Source of the DNA: Hyphomicrobiales bacterium | GTDB taxonomy: Bacteria; Pseudomonadota; Alphaproteobacteria; Rhizobiales; Xanthobacteraceae | Length of the DNA: 23,066 nt | Direction of reading: 5' to 3' | NCBI GenBank assembly: GCA_023266695.1 | Contig: JAHFPO010000018.1 | Coordinates: 1 to 23,066, forward strand | Shown: piece by piece, positions 22,536-23,066 of the stretch | Position numbering within the stretch: position 1 is the first letter of the stretch | Layout of the letters: the number at the start of each line of letters is the position of its first letter | The notes under the pieces: model-generated | The model's input: only the letters and a program-made list of their open reading frames with translations | Told to the model about the DNA's origin: nothing | The model's database searches: none | Made by a program: the position numbers and the translations under genes

Positions 22536-23066
22536 GGCGCGATGAGCGGTCGAGGGAGGGATAGCGCGCAATCAGCGCGGCGGCAGGATCGTCGTCGCGC
22601 GCCGCCCGATCGCTGCGCTCGGCGGCGCGCAGCTTGGCCGAGCGCGCGCGCGGGTTTGCCGCCACCTCGTCCCCAGACGGAACCAGAGGCTTCTTGGTGA
22701 GCAGGCGGAAGGTCGGCGCGAGCGCCGACGTCTCCGGCCGGTGGCGCGAGGGCGATGCCGTGCGGGCGCGCGCGGCGAGAAAAGTTTTGACGATACGGTC
22801 CTCGAGCGAATGGAAGGCGATGACCAAGAGCCGCCCGCCGGGCACGAGCATGCGCTCGGCGCCCAATAGCGCGCGGGCGAGCTCGTTCAACTCCTCGTTC
22901 ACCAGCAGGCGCAGCGCCTGGAAGCTGCGGGTGGCGGGATCGATCTCGCCCGGCTCGCCGCGCTCGACGGCGCGGACGATGTCGGCGAGCTCGCCGGTGC
23001 GATGGATCGGCTTTTCCTTGCGGGATTCCACGATGGCGCGGGCGACGGCGCGGGCGCGGCGCTTCT
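22528..23066 (-). CDS. rsmH: 16S rRNA (cytosine-1402-N4)-methyltransferase RsmH (C-terminal part, truncated by the window edge)
   Basis: S-adenosylmethionine-dependent methyltransferase that modifies C1402 of 16S rRNA in the decoding centre; formerly MraW. The 178 codons in the window are open to the edge, so the start lies beyond 23066. Visible are the RRARAVARAI segment at the edge, FQALRLLVNEELNELARAL, LLVIAFHSLEDRIVKTFL (the SFHSLEDR-type motif highly conserved in the family), and the C-terminal NPRARSAKLRAAER. The N-terminal SAM-binding motifs are outside the window. An internal GTG at 23031 is in frame but is not the real start, because conserved sequence continues upstream of it. Position ahead of ftsL is the normal one; mraZ would be expected further upstream. 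Confidence 0.96.
   Translation of the reverse strand, partial: KRRARAVARAIVESRKEKPIHRTGELADIVRAVERGEPGEIDPATRSFQALRLLVNEELNELARALLGAERMLVPGGRLLVIAFHSLEDRIVKTFLAARARTASPSRHRPETSALAPTFRLLTKKPLVPSGDEVAANPRARSAKLRAAERSDRAARDDDPAAALIARYPSLDRSSRRR

Noticed and set aside
1..23066. Previously undescribed multi-gene system, mobile element, CRISPR array or defence island
   Set aside because: Every coding region is a recognised core gene in conserved order; no transposase, integrase, tRNA, direct-repeat array or composition break was seen. Only intergenic elements remain unexplained.

Overview
The window is a GC-rich stretch (by eye about two thirds G+C) of an alphaproteobacterial chromosome. It is filled by one co-oriented block of genes on the minus strand: the division and cell wall (dcw) cluster, followed by an outer-membrane and DNA-maintenance tail. 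Reading in the direction of transcription, from high to low coordinates, the order is rsmH (cut by the window edge)-ftsL-ftsI-murE-murF-mraY-murD-ftsW-murG-murC-murB-ddl-ftsQ-ftsA-ftsZ, then lpxC-bamD-recN-ligA (cut by the other edge). The murG-murC-murB-ddl-ftsQAZ order, the lpxC-bamD-recN-ligA tail, the long FtsZ linker ending in an EIPAFLRRQ-type peptide, and REP-like palindromes with an AGTGGnnACCGGTT core all point to Alphaproteobacteria, most likely Hyphomicrobiales (Rhizobiales) or a close relative. No genus can be named from this sequence alone.

Positions 23066 to 7102 are an almost gap-free run. Seven gene pairs in the window overlap by ATGA (murE/murF, murD/ftsW, ftsW/murG, murG/murC, murC/murB, ftsQ/ftsA, recN/ligA). 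Other junctions are a few bases to 25 bases apart, and ddl/ftsQ overlap by 34 bases. MurC, MurD, MurE, MurF, MurB and Ddl build UDP-MurNAc-pentapeptide containing meso-diaminopimelate. MraY and MurG convert it to lipid II. FtsW and FtsI polymerise and cross-link it at the septum. FtsL, FtsQ, FtsA and FtsZ assemble the divisome. RsmH is the customary 16S rRNA methyltransferase at the head of the cluster.

An 80-base leader separates ftsA from ftsZ. After ftsZ there is a 459-base gene-free region (4895-5353). It holds two inverted, related palindromic repeats (the second includes the ftsZ stop codon), two DnaA-box-like 9-mers, an intrinsic terminator, and a plausible lpxC promoter with a 10-bp direct repeat just upstream. 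LpxC (lipid A synthesis) and BamD (outer-membrane protein assembly) follow, then RecN and LigA (DNA repair and replication). These last four are separated by 125-, 96- and -4-base junctions.

All plus-strand open frames are shadows of these genes. I found no mobile-element gene, tRNA, rRNA, CRISPR array, defence system or unknown protein-coding gene. The coding content is a standard core region. What merits a second look is confined to the intergenic sequences, chiefly 4895-5357.
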